Assembly (NCBI GenBank): GCA_905182485.1
Contig: CAJJBO010000034.1
Coordinates: 1-49,556 of the forward strand
Length of the DNA stretch: 49,556 nucleotides
Direction of reading: 5' to 3'
Origin: an uncultured Luminiphilus sp.
Lineage (GTDB): Bacteria; Pseudomonadota; Gammaproteobacteria; Pseudomonadales; Halieaceae
The position numbers and the translations under genes were made by a program. Below the pieces are notes generated by a model. The model saw only the letters and a list, made by a program, of their open reading frames with translations. It was not told the DNA's origin and searched no databases. Positions 24,225 through 33,065 of this stretch are shown here, in pieces. Positions within the stretch are counted from its first letter, which is position 1. Every line of letters begins with the position of its first letter.

Positions 24225-25574
24225 TTAGTCTCGCGGCGAGCGCATCGTCACAAATTCTTCGGCCGCGGTGGGGTGAATACCTACGGTCCGGTCGAAGTCC
24301 GCCTTGGTCGCGCCCATTTTTAATGCGATGGCGAGACCTTGGCAGATCTCTCCTGCGTCATCCCCTACCATATGAGCACCCAACACCCGGTCTGAGGGGG
24401 TATCGATGACGAGCTTCATCAGTGTCCGCTCATCGCGACCGCTTAAGGTATGTTTGAGGGGTCGAAATTCCGATTGGTAGATGGTCGTCTGGTAGCCGGC
24501 CGCCTGCGCTGCTTCTTCTGTCAGGCCCACCGTACCAATCGGTGGACTGCTGAACACGGCCGTCGCAATGGACTGGTAGTCCATGGTTTGTGGGGTGTTA
24601 TTGAATTGCGACTCGGCAAAGACCATTGCTTCAGCAATGGCTACAGGCGTGAGCTCCCAACCTCCTGTCATGTCACCCAATGCAAAAATAGAAGGTTCAT
24701 CGGTTTGGAATTGCTCGTTAACGCAGAGATAACCACTGTCATTGAGTTTGACAGCGGTGTGTTCGAGGCCCAGATGCGCAATATTGGGTCGCCGTCCGGT
24801 CGCGCACAGCACGGTATCGAAGTCGAGTCTGCCATCTGACAGGTGCGCTGTGATCACGCCGCTTTCGGCGGCTTCCAGCGAATGCGTGTCATGATTAAAC
24901 CGCAGATCAACCCCGGCTTTACGCATCTCCTCGGCCAAGAAACCGCGGATATCATGATCAAATCCCCTCAGGAATAAATCACCCCGGTAACTTTGCACTA
25001 CAGTTGCGCCCAACCCGGCGAAAGTGCTGGCGAATTCAGTTGCAATATATCCGCCGCCAACAACGAGGAGTCGCTCTGGAAATCGCGGGAGATCGAATAG
25101 CTCGTTGGAGTTGATCGCGAGATCGACTCCAGGGATATCCGGCATGGCTGGCCAAGTACCGGTTGCCAACAAAATTTTCTCGGCAGAGAGGGTCCGGTTA
25201 CCGACAACCACCGTTTGGGGCCCCGCCAAGGTACCATGACCCTCGATAATATCGACTCCGGGGCTGGTTAACAGTCGCTCATCAATGGAATTTTCTGAAA
25301 TTTCTTTGGTTTTATTATCTGTTACAGTTTGGTAATTAAACTGGGGTTGCTCACCGTGCCAGCCGAAGCCCTTGGCATCTTGCCAGGCGGCGCCATACTC
25401 ACTGGCGTAGACGTAGAGCTTTTTAGGAATGCAACCAACGTTGACGCAGGTTCCGCCCAGCGCACGCTCCTCGATTACCGCCACTTTAGCGCCGAATTCG
25501 GCGCATTTACGGGCCGCACGCACACCGCCGGAGCCCGCGCCAATCACTAATAAATCGTAGTCAAAAGTTTTCAT
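24225..25574 (-). CDS. gor: Glutathione-disulfide reductase
   Basis: A 449-residue FAD/NADPH oxidoreductase. FAD-binding GAGSGGVRAA begins near residue 12. The redox disulfide is C43/C48 in GGTCVNVGCIPKKL. NADPH site GGGYIATEFASTFAGLG is followed by arginines typical of NADPH use. The second FAD motif is FALGDMTGGWELTPVA, and the C-terminal base pair H/E lies in GIHPTAAEEFVT. Lack of an extra C-terminal redox tail separates it from mercuric and thioredoxin reductases. Maintains reduced glutathione in the cytoplasm. Confidence 0.93.
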   Translation of the reverse strand: MKTFDYDLLVIGAGSGGVRAARKCAEFGAKVAVIEERALGGTCVNVGCIPKKLYVYASEYGAAWQDAKGFGWHGEQPQFNYQTVTDNKTKEISENSIDERLLTSPGVDIIEGHGTLAGPQTVVVGNRTLSAEKILLATGTWPAMPDIPGVDLAINSNELFDLPRFPERLLVVGGGYIATEFASTFAGLGATVVQSYRGDLFLRGFDHDIRGFLAEEMRKAGVDLRFNHDTHSLEAAESGVITAHLSDGRLDFDTVLCATGRRPNIAHLGLEHTAVKLNDSGYLCVNEQFQTDEPSIFALGDMTGGWELTPVAIAEAMVFAESQFNNTPQTMDYQSIATAVFSSPPIGTVGLTEEAAQAAGYQTTIYQSEFRPLKHTLSGRDERTLMKLVIDTPSDRVLGAHMVGDDAGEICQGLAIALKMGATKADFDRTVGIHPTAAEEFVTMRSPRD

Positions 25575-25669
25575 CGTGGCCTTTCAGGTCTATTTACCCA
25601 TGAATGGGAGTTCCTATCCATTACTGCTTGGCTTACAGTCCCGCCTACAAAAATACACGACTAAAAGCG

Positions 25670-26845
25670 ATGACTATGTCGACACTAAGAATACACGCAA
25701 TCCTCTTTCTCGGCTTGCTCTCTGGCCTGTTTCATCTCTCGGTTTGGGCATCCGATAACGCTGTCGTGTCGGCAACGAAGTCACCGCCAGCTCGGATTGT
25801 TCTGATGGATCAATCCGTGATTTGGGGAGAGGTCATCGATATCCGCGAGGGCGAAGTCGTCGTGGAAACCCAATGGCTCGGTGAGGTATCGATTGATCTG
25901 ACGGCCATCATGCTGCTCGAGTCCGATCAAGAAATAGAACTGCTCACGAAAGATCAAAATAAATTTGCTTTGTCGTCATTACAGGTCGTAGAGGGCGAAG
26001 TGGTGCTGAAGGATAAGAAGAATCTAGCCGTTGATGAGTTATATGTTGCCAATCCTGAGGATTGGGAGGAAGGGCACGGATATAGTTTAGAAGGTCGAGT
26101 GACCAGCGCAGTGGAGTTTCTTCGCGGTAATACATCGACCGACCAGTTCAACGCCGATTTTGAGACCATCTTACGCAGCCAACGCGATCGAATTACTGTT
26201 CGCGGTGATTATGCGGAAACCAGTGCCGTTGTGCTGTCACCTGAATATGATGAGATGGGCGAGCCGGTGCTGGATGCGAATGGCGATCAAGCGGTGACCA
26301 AAGACTCAACCCCAACGATTGATAATTGGGCAATTGTCGGTAAGTACGATTATTTTCTCAGTAATTCGCAGAATTATCTGGGTGTGAATCTTGGCGTCAA
26401 TGCCGATCGATTTGCGGACATTGAGCGACGTGCTTATATCGGTCCCTACTTTGGGCGCAAACTATTTGTCGACAAGACCTATCAGTTGGATGCGGAATTA
26501 GGCGTGTCATATGTTGAGACCGATTTTATCGAGCGCGACTCTACCGACGACGGTCCTGTCGCCGCGGAATCTTCCGATAACTACTTTACGGGTATCAATC
26601 TCAATTTTACGGGTGAGACGGAACTCTTTGATGGGGCACTCAATTTGTACCTACGCCAGACCAATATTTTAAATGTGTCAGACATGGAAAAATCGATTTA
26701 TCGGACAACATTTGGGTTGCGATTTCCCCTGTTACTTGGGCTCGAGGTCGCTGCTGAAGCGTCAGCAGATTACGATGGTGGTGCTGCTCCGGGTAAGGAA
26801 AAGTTAGATGAGGCTGTGAAGTTTCGTATTGGCTATAACTGGTAA
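25670..26845 (+). CDS. DUF481 outer-membrane beta-barrel protein (YdiY-like)
   Basis: A 391-residue exported protein. A signal peptide (ILFLGLLSGLFHLSVWAS) is followed by a small beta domain (VLMDQSVIWGEVIDIREGEV) and a C-terminal beta barrel of alternating hydrophobic strands that ends in an aromatic (RIGYNW), typical of BAM-inserted proteins. The family is called putative salt-induced outer-membrane protein. ATG 25670 was chosen as the most upstream start that keeps a compact signal peptide; ATG 25676 is equally possible. It is divergent from gor. Confidence 0.82.
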   Translation: MTMSTLRIHAILFLGLLSGLFHLSVWASDNAVVSATKSPPARIVLMDQSVIWGEVIDIREGEVVVETQWLGEVSIDLTAIMLLESDQEIELLTKDQNKFALSSLQVVEGEVVLKDKKNLAVDELYVANPEDWEEGHGYSLEGRVTSAVEFLRGNTSTDQFNADFETILRSQRDRITVRGDYAETSAVVLSPEYDEMGEPVLDANGDQAVTKDSTPTIDNWAIVGKYDYFLSNSQNYLGVNLGVNADRFADIERRAYIGPYFGRKLFVDKTYQLDAELGVSYVETDFIERDSTDDGPVAAESSDNYFTGINLNFTGETELFDGALNLYLRQTNILNVSDMEKSIYRTTFGLRFPLLLGLEVAAEASADYDGGAAPGKEKLDEAVKFRIGYNW

Positions 26846-26871
26846 GTTTTGGTCAGATATGACGTGAGCCC

Positions 26872-28236
26872 ATGAGCCAGTCTCCGCAGTCAGATGTTGT
26901 GTTTCTCCCGCTCGGTGGATGTGGGGAAATCGGCATGAATTTCAATTTGTTTGGGCACCAAGGCCATTGGTTGGCGGTTGACTGTGGCATCACCTTGGAG
27001 CACGTCCCCGGTGCGGTGCGGCCCGCAGTTCAAATGCCCGATCCCCGTTTCATCGTCGATCACCGAGACCAACTCAGTGGCTTATTGATTACGCACGCGC
27101 ATGAGGATCATTTGGGTGCGTTACCGTATTTATGGGAGCAGCTGCGCTGTCCGGTTTATGCGACGCCATTTGCCGCCGCGGCACTGCGGCACAAAACCCG
27201 GGGGCGCCGCGGGGTCCTGCCGGCGCCGCTGATTGAGGTGACGCCAGGGGATCGATCACTCATCGGGCCTTTTTCTGTGGAGTGGATTCCCGTGACACAT
27301 TCCACGCCGGAGACCTGTGCACTGTGTATTAGTGTTGGTCAGACGCGAATCCTGCACACAGCGGACTGGAAAATCGATGCCGCACCGGTTGTGGGTCCCG
27401 CCTGGTCTGATAAACGCTTCGAGGCGCTGGGTGTTGAGGGTGTCGATGCGGTTATTTGCGATTCAACGAATGCTTTACAAGCGGGACGCTCCGTCACGGA
27501 GGGTCGTGTTGCGCAAGGTCTCACTGAGGCGATTCAGCGCTGTGAGGGTCGGGTTATCGTGGGGTGTTTTTCTAGCAACATCGCGAGAATTCAAACGCTG
27601 TCACAGATAGCAGCCGATACCGGACGATACTTAGGGGTCTTAGGTCGCTCGGCGGCGGGGATGGCGAATTGCGCACAGCAAGTGGGGTTGTTTCCGAGTC
27701 AGTTCAAACCGATTCACGCGGAGCACCTTGGATATTTGCCGCCTCGCGAAGTATTGGCTATTGCGACCGGCAGCCAAGGAGAGTCGGGTGCTGCCCTGCA
27801 TCGACTGGTGGCACAGACACACCCTCATTTGTCTTTAGATGCGGGTGATACGGTGATCTTATCTTCTAGGACGATTCCCGGAAATGAAGCGCCCGTTGCG
27901 CGACTGATTGAGGGATTCCGGGCAAGGGGGATTCATGTGCTCGAGGCCGATTCCAGTGATACCCCGCTGCATGCATCGGGCCACCCTTGTCAGGATGAGT
28001 TGCGCGACCTGTATCAGCTTTTAAAACCGTCACTCGTGGTCCCGGTTCATGGCGAGGCCGCACATATGATTGCCAATGCGCGAATCGCTAAACAAGCAGG
28101 CGCTTCGGCTGCGCTGACCGGAGTGAATGGCGATCTTTTTTACTTGAGTCCCGTACCCGGCGTCAGGCGACGTTATGCGCCGGTGGGTCGATTGCAGTGG
28201 TGCGAAGACACGGAACGCCTCATCAACGTGACTTGA
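26872..28236 (+). CDS. Compact RNase J-like MBL-fold hydrolase
   Basis: A 454-residue protein of the metallo-beta-lactamase/beta-CASP type. LPLGGCGEIGMNFNLF at the N terminus is the RNase J signature. Zinc ligands are in THAHEDHLGAL, in VTHSTPET and in HTADWKID. The beta-CASP part includes CFSSNIARI and the returning PVHGEAAHM near residue 395. It is about 100 residues shorter than Bacillus RNase J1 and lacks most of the C-terminal dimerisation domain. RNase J in gammaproteobacteria is uncommon next to RNase E; this group of compact relatives is not well characterised, so nuclease activity is inference. Lies 26 nt after the DUF481 gene. Confidence 0.83.
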   Translation: MSQSPQSDVVFLPLGGCGEIGMNFNLFGHQGHWLAVDCGITLEHVPGAVRPAVQMPDPRFIVDHRDQLSGLLITHAHEDHLGALPYLWEQLRCPVYATPFAAAALRHKTRGRRGVLPAPLIEVTPGDRSLIGPFSVEWIPVTHSTPETCALCISVGQTRILHTADWKIDAAPVVGPAWSDKRFEALGVEGVDAVICDSTNALQAGRSVTEGRVAQGLTEAIQRCEGRVIVGCFSSNIARIQTLSQIAADTGRYLGVLGRSAAGMANCAQQVGLFPSQFKPIHAEHLGYLPPREVLAIATGSQGESGAALHRLVAQTHPHLSLDAGDTVILSSRTIPGNEAPVARLIEGFRARGIHVLEADSSDTPLHASGHPCQDELRDLYQLLKPSLVVPVHGEAAHMIANARIAKQAGASAALTGVNGDLFYLSPVPGVRRRYAPVGRLQWCEDTERLINVT

Positions 28237-28244
28237 TACCTGTT

Positions 28245-29831
28245 CTAAGGCGTGGTCTTGATACCGGAGGCGCGTCGTGCTGCTGCTCGCTCAGCATCGG
28301 CAGCATTAATCCACCGGTAGGTTAAATAATATTTAAAAATATTGGCTACGTACTGCACAGTCTCTCTGCCAATCTGTTCGGCAACAATAATCTCGACATT
28401 GTCGAACCAAAGGTTGGGGTCGTAACCCCGTTCTCCCGCTTCTTTTCGCAGACGACGAATACGTCCAGGTCCCGCATTGTAGGCCGCCAGTGCCAGCAGT
28501 GAGCCGTTGCGCTCATCTAACTCAGGGCCGCTAAAATACCGGGTTTTGAGAAAGGCCATGTACTTCGCACCTGCCTCAATATTGGGTTCAAGCTCATCAA
28601 TATTTGGAATACTGACATTCTTATCTCCAGCGGTACTGGGTAAAAGTTGCATCACGCCAACCGCCCCTACATGGCTTCTAACGCTTTGGTCTAACCGAGA
28701 TTCTTGAAAGCCTTGTGCGGCGAGTAAGGTAGGGTCCATGCCGTAATCGGTGCCATATTTTTGAAACAGGGACGATAAAGATCGATAACGAGAGAGCTCT
28801 TCATCGCCAATGGCATTTTCAGCCCAATCGAAATCGCGGACGTAGCGGTTGCGAATGATGTTACCAAACAGCGTCCCCTCGCGGTTGTCTTTGAGAAAGC
28901 GATTCAGAAAACCTGCCAGCTTGGGGCTGTCTGGTCGCATTGCCCAGGCGAGCCGTCCCCCCTCGCGCAAAACAAGGTCATTTCGCACGGTCGTCCGGGT
29001 AAAAACTTCGCGCCACATTTGGGGTTTATAGCTATCCACAACTGCCCAAGGCAAGAGCCCTGCGTCGACCATTTCAATGAGGTCTTCATCTTCTAATGCT
29101 TCGTCAATGGCTTCTATTTGAATGCCCGACTTACCCTCAGCGACCAGTGCATCGCTCAGCAGTTTCACGCTCTCTGCATAGCTGCTGGATAAGCGAAGAT
29201 GGACCGTCTTTCCCGACAGGTCAGCCAGAGTCGCAATAGGCGGCGCGCTGGGTCCGGTGACGAGAATTTCTTTTAGCGGTTTACTGACAGGGATTGTGAA
29301 GTCGATCTGCGTCTCGCGATCTTCTGTGATGGTTGTCCCGGCAATGACGATGTCGCCATACCCTGCGGTCAAAGCCGGAAACAGTTGGTCTCTTGCAACG
29401 GGTATTACCGCGACCTGCACTGTGAGTAACCCGGTTTTAAAGGCTTCATTAACGACCTTTTGCAGCTTATCGGCGTATTCTTGCACCACACCTTTTGGGC
29501 CGTTTTCGAGGAAGTAACGCCCGGGGCCATAGACGGTTAGCACCCGGATGACTCGACGGTCGACCATGGCATCGAGATCTCCTAGTTTTGGCTCGATACT
29601 GAAACGGACTAGGTCCCTGTCGGCAGTGCCTGCGTAGTCATCGGTGGTCGTGGGATTGGCCGTGCCCACTGGCGTAATCGCTTCGTTGACCACGGACACC
29701 ATCGGCAAGTCTGTGGGCTGTTCGATCATCTCTGCAGTGGTACTCTCGCCGCAACCGACCAAGAGCGATAGGCATACCAGACACCATAGTCCGATCGCGC
29801 TGACTGTTTTATTGGGTTTTGATCGGAACAT
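28245..29831 (-). CDS. mltF: MltF-like membrane-bound lytic transglycosylase (SBP-SLT fusion)
   Basis: A 528-residue lipoprotein. The lipobox LLVGC gives lipidated C27. Residues about 90-330 form a periplasmic substrate-binding domain of the amino-acid ABC transporter type (RVLTVYGPGRYF, IVIAGTTITEDRETQIDFT). An SLT goose-lysozyme-like domain follows, with the catalytic glutamate in QGFQESRLDQ, then GAVGVMQLLPST and ALAAYNAGPGRI. This is the domain order of MltF, which cleaves peptidoglycan strands under control of the N-terminal domain. It converges with the RNase J-like gene, 8 nt apart. Confidence 0.9.
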   Translation of the reverse strand: MFRSKPNKTVSAIGLWCLVCLSLLVGCGESTTAEMIEQPTDLPMVSVVNEAITPVGTANPTTTDDYAGTADRDLVRFSIEPKLGDLDAMVDRRVIRVLTVYGPGRYFLENGPKGVVQEYADKLQKVVNEAFKTGLLTVQVAVIPVARDQLFPALTAGYGDIVIAGTTITEDRETQIDFTIPVSKPLKEILVTGPSAPPIATLADLSGKTVHLRLSSSYAESVKLLSDALVAEGKSGIQIEAIDEALEDEDLIEMVDAGLLPWAVVDSYKPQMWREVFTRTTVRNDLVLREGGRLAWAMRPDSPKLAGFLNRFLKDNREGTLFGNIIRNRYVRDFDWAENAIGDEELSRYRSLSSLFQKYGTDYGMDPTLLAAQGFQESRLDQSVRSHVGAVGVMQLLPSTAGDKNVSIPNIDELEPNIEAGAKYMAFLKTRYFSGPELDERNGSLLALAAYNAGPGRIRRLRKEAGERGYDPNLWFDNVEIIVAEQIGRETVQYVANIFKYYLTYRWINAADAERAAARRASGIKTTP

Positions 29832-29894
29832 AGGGGCCTCTTGAATACTCGCAGGTGTTGCGACGGATTCGCTGCTGATGAGTCGGCGACTGCC

Positions 29895-30878
29895 TTACGA
29901 TACTTGGCATTCCAACAGTAATTTACCAAAATGGAGCCCCGACCGCATGTACTCATGTGCGGCCAGCACGTCAGCCAGCGGAAACGAACTGTCGATGACA
30001 GGTAAAATATTGCCCGCCAGCACCTCGGGCCATATGTGCTCGCGAATTGCCTGAAAACAGGCAGCTCGCGAGGCGGTATCGAGTCGACGCAGGGTGCTAC
30101 CTGTCAGCGTGAGCCGTTTCATGAATAACGTCGCGAGGTTGATCTCGCTTTGCATACCCCTCATGACCCCAATACAGACAATCCGCCCATCAGGTGCGGC
30201 AAGCTCTAAATTGGCCTGCATGATATCTCCACCGGCGATATCAAGGATGACGTTGATTTGCTCAGCGTAACCCGCCTCCTTGAATTGCTCTAAGAGATTA
30301 TCTTCGCTGTGATTCGCTACAAATTCTGCTCCCAAATCGGTTACCGCGGCGCACCGCTCTTGCGATCCGGCGGTGGAGAGGGCGGTAGCGCCCATCGCTC
30401 GAACCATCTGGATGCCAAGCGACCCAATACCGCTGCTGCCGCCATGGATGAGCGCTGTCTCGTTGCGGGCCAACAGACCTCGTTCGAAAACGTTGTACCA
30501 AACCGTCAATAATGCCTCTGGCAGGGCGGCGCCTTGTTCGCTTGAGAGTGTATCCGGCAGCAGTAAGCAGTGGTCTTCGCGCACGATGGCAGCGGAGGCG
30601 TAACCCCCCCCATGTGCCAATGCGCAGACGCGATCACCAATGCCGCAATAAGTGACGGCTTCTCCAATGGCTACGACCTCGCCTGCGACTTCGAGTCCGG
30701 GTATGGGGGAGGCGTCGGTCGGGGGCGGGTAGAGTCCAAGGCGCTGCAGTAGGTCTGCCCGATTAACGCCAGAATGATGCACATTAATGAGGACTTCATT
30801 TTTAGCCGGTGTGGTGAGGGTGTCCGTCATCATGACTGCAGTGTCAGGGGTCGTGAACTCTATAAAGTGTCGTTGCAT
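29895..30878 (-). CDS. NAD(P)H quinone oxidoreductase, zeta-crystallin/PIG3 type
   Basis: A 327-residue medium-chain dehydrogenase/reductase without zinc ligands. The N-terminal SGVNRADLLQRLGLYPPP is the classic quinone oxidoreductase/PIG3 start, followed by PGLEVAGEVVAIG. The NADPH-binding region is LIHGGSSGIGSLGIQMVRA, with the zeta-crystallin style GGSSGIG. It likely reduces quinones or enones in the cytoplasm. It is leftward, 63 nt upstream of the MltF-like gene, and divergent from the iron alcohol dehydrogenase. Confidence 0.88.
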   Translation of the reverse strand: MQRHFIEFTTPDTAVMMTDTLTTPAKNEVLINVHHSGVNRADLLQRLGLYPPPTDASPIPGLEVAGEVVAIGEAVTYCGIGDRVCALAHGGGYASAAIVREDHCLLLPDTLSSEQGAALPEALLTVWYNVFERGLLARNETALIHGGSSGIGSLGIQMVRAMGATALSTAGSQERCAAVTDLGAEFVANHSEDNLLEQFKEAGYAEQINVILDIAGGDIMQANLELAAPDGRIVCIGVMRGMQSEINLATLFMKRLTLTGSTLRRLDTASRAACFQAIREHIWPEVLAGNILPVIDSSFPLADVLAAHEYMRSGLHFGKLLLECQVS

Positions 30879-30899
30879 CGCGGGGACCTTGTCTTATTG

Positions 30900-30915
30900 C
30901 AGTCCGACAGGACTG
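30900..30915. promoter_or_regulatory. Inverted repeat between quinone reductase and iron-ADH genes
   Basis: CAGTCC-GACA-GGACTG: perfect 6-bp arms with a 4-nt spacer, centred in the 98-nt divergent gap (30879-30976). A shared operator is the simple reading; a transcript hairpin is the alternative. Confidence 0.35.
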
Positions 30916-30976
30916 TTACCGCATTACTAGAGGCGGATAGACTAACCTGTAAGGCGACGGACTGGGAGGTCCTGCT

Positions 30977-32188
30977 ATGTTGCGATCGATGCCGGTAAGG
31001 CGGTTCAAGCGCGGATTCACGCTGGCACTCATCAAGCTACTGGTGGGTAATAAAGCCAGTGGCCTTCACCTATCCTATGTGGGGGCGGGTGCGGCGAAAC
31101 AGTTATGCCAACGGGTTGCCGATATTGGGCATACCAATGTATTGGTGGTCACGGATAAAGCGCTCAAAGAGCTGGGCTTGGCTGAGCAAGCGCTGCAGGG
31201 TTTGAGTGAATCGGGGGTCAATCTGCATTGGTATGCCGGTGTCGAGCCCGACCCAACTTTTACTCACGTCATGGAGGGAGCCAAAATACTTCGTGCAACA
31301 GGCTGTACGGCGATTGTTGCAGTGGGAGGAGGCTCCTCGATGGATGCCGCGAAAATTATTGCCTGTACCCGCTCTAGTGACGAGTCACCTGATCAATGGG
31401 TTGGCCTCAATAAGGTCCCTGACGATATTTTACCGGTTTACGCCATACCCACGACGTCTGGCACAGGCAGCGAAGCGACGATGGGTGCAGTGATCAAAGA
31501 TCCTGTCGAGCGCGTCAAAATGATTATTGCTGCCGAGGGTCTCTTGCCACAGGCCGTTGCATTGGATCCTGACCTATTGCTGGGGATGCCTCCCGCGGTG
31601 ACGGCAGCGACGGGGATCGATGCGTTGACCCACGGTATCGAAGCTTATATCTGCGTTTGGGATCGAGGGACTCGAAAAGAGAATGCACGTCTTGCTGTGC
31701 AGGGCGTTTTTCAGTGGCTGCCGAAGGCAATGGCAGAGCCAGATAATCGCGATGCTCGTTTGGGGATGGCGCTCGCCGCCTATCATGCCGGCGTGGCGAT
31801 TAATCAGGTCAGCGTGGGTAATGTTCATGCGATTGCACATCAACTGGGTGCTCGTTATGGGATCCCCCATGGGCAGGCTAACGCTCTGGCATTACCGCCA
31901 GTTCTCAAAACTTGCGTGGCAGAGGCAGAAAGCGCACTCGCCGAGCTCGCGGTGGTGACAGATGTCTCGGATGCCGCTTCACCGGCAGCAAGAGCGCAGG
32001 CGTTTATTGAGGCCGTATCTCAGTTGATTGCAGACGTGGGCATAGCGGAATCCGACGCTCGTATACAGCCCGCTGATTGGACGTCATTGACTCATGCGGC
32101 GATGGATGAAAGTGATGGCTATGTGTCACCACGGTTGCTGACGGCAGGGGAAATACTGGGCGTTTTGGAGCAGATTACCGCGCGCTGA
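30977..32188 (+). CDS. Iron-containing alcohol dehydrogenase
   Basis: A 403-residue group III alcohol dehydrogenase. Nucleotide-binding GGGSSMDAAKIIA and PTTSGTGSEATMGAVI are intact. The Fe ligands fall in DALTHGIEAYI, NVHAIAHQLGARYGIPHGQA and the preceding aspartate (ALDPDLL). The ATG at 30977 has a strong GGGAGGT 6-12 nt upstream. The N-terminal 20 residues are basic and unlike the family. It should interconvert an alcohol and an aldehyde or ketone with NAD(P)H; the substrate is unknown. Its 3' end overlaps the convergent esterase gene by 14 nt. Confidence 0.92.
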   Translation: MLRSMPVRRFKRGFTLALIKLLVGNKASGLHLSYVGAGAAKQLCQRVADIGHTNVLVVTDKALKELGLAEQALQGLSESGVNLHWYAGVEPDPTFTHVMEGAKILRATGCTAIVAVGGGSSMDAAKIIACTRSSDESPDQWVGLNKVPDDILPVYAIPTTSGTGSEATMGAVIKDPVERVKMIIAAEGLLPQAVALDPDLLLGMPPAVTAATGIDALTHGIEAYICVWDRGTRKENARLAVQGVFQWLPKAMAEPDNRDARLGMALAAYHAGVAINQVSVGNVHAIAHQLGARYGIPHGQANALALPPVLKTCVAEAESALAELAVVTDVSDAASPAARAQAFIEAVSQLIADVGIAESDARIQPADWTSLTHAAMDESDGYVSPRLLTAGEILGVLEQITAR

Positions 32189-33059
32189 TGGCTTCGATCC
32201 AAGTTTTTGTGATCGCCATAAAACGCTCATGGCCCGGCGTGGGTCCTTCTGAGCAGGGAAACCCATGGGCTTCTCGATCAAAATGCTCGTGCTGTACGAT
32301 GACGTTGGCCCGCTGAAGCGTGTTGGCGAGACGCCTGCCGTCGTCTCGCAGGGGATCCCTCTCGGCGGTAATTAAAAGCGATCGAGGAAATCCAGTTAAT
32401 GTCGTCCGGCGTCCCGGAAACATCAGCTCGACGCTTGGATCCGCAGGCGCAAGCCCATCAAGATAGGTATCGGTGAACCAGCGCATAATCGAGGTCGTTA
32501 GTGGTCCACTTTTAGCGTGCTCGGTGTAGGAGCGCATGGCCGCATGGTAGTGCTGAATGGCGGGGTACATCATGAGGCAGCCCCTCAAGCGAGGCTCATC
32601 GGGTAGTCTTGCAGCGGTTGCCAGTGTGAGATTACCGCCCGCACTGTCTCCAGCGATAACGACTTCTCCATTGTTGGGGGCGAGCGCATTGAGGTTATCA
32701 ATGATCCATCTTGAGGCGGCCAGTGCGTCGTTGTGCGCGGCCGGAAAGGGATGCTCAGGGGCGAGTCGGTAGTCTACGGACATCACCGTACACCGTGTTT
32801 GATCGGCAAGATGCAAACAAAATGGATGATGGGTATCGAGGTCGCCGATCGTCCAGCCGCCACCATGAAAATAGATAATCAGTGGCCGGTCTAGAGAGCC
32901 GTGGTACATGCGGGTCGCCAAGCTGTATTCGTCAAACGCCAGCTGTAAAACACTGGTTTTAACCTCTGGAAGCGGCGTGTCTTCCCACGCCAGCCGGTTC
33001 ATGCGGCGGTAATACCAGCGAAAGCACAGCGTTTTAAGTTTATTGAGAAGGGCTGTCAC
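32175..33059 (-). CDS. Alpha/beta hydrolase, HSL-type esterase
   Basis: A 294-residue carboxylesterase of the hormone-sensitive lipase family (family IV). The oxyanion hole is YFHGGGWTIGD, the nucleophile serine is in GDSAGGNLTLAT, the acid in ERDPLRDD and the histidine in REAHGFPC. No signal peptide; a cytoplasmic enzyme is expected. It is 6 nt downstream of the MBL-fold gene in the same direction, so both may serve the same ester or lactone pathway. Confidence 0.9.
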   Translation of the reverse strand: MTALLNKLKTLCFRWYYRRMNRLAWEDTPLPEVKTSVLQLAFDEYSLATRMYHGSLDRPLIIYFHGGGWTIGDLDTHHPFCLHLADQTRCTVMSVDYRLAPEHPFPAAHNDALAASRWIIDNLNALAPNNGEVVIAGDSAGGNLTLATAARLPDEPRLRGCLMMYPAIQHYHAAMRSYTEHAKSGPLTTSIMRWFTDTYLDGLAPADPSVELMFPGRRTTLTGFPRSLLITAERDPLRDDGRRLANTLQRANVIVQHEHFDREAHGFPCSEGPTPGHERFMAITKTWIEAISAR

Positions 33060-33065
33060 AGATCA

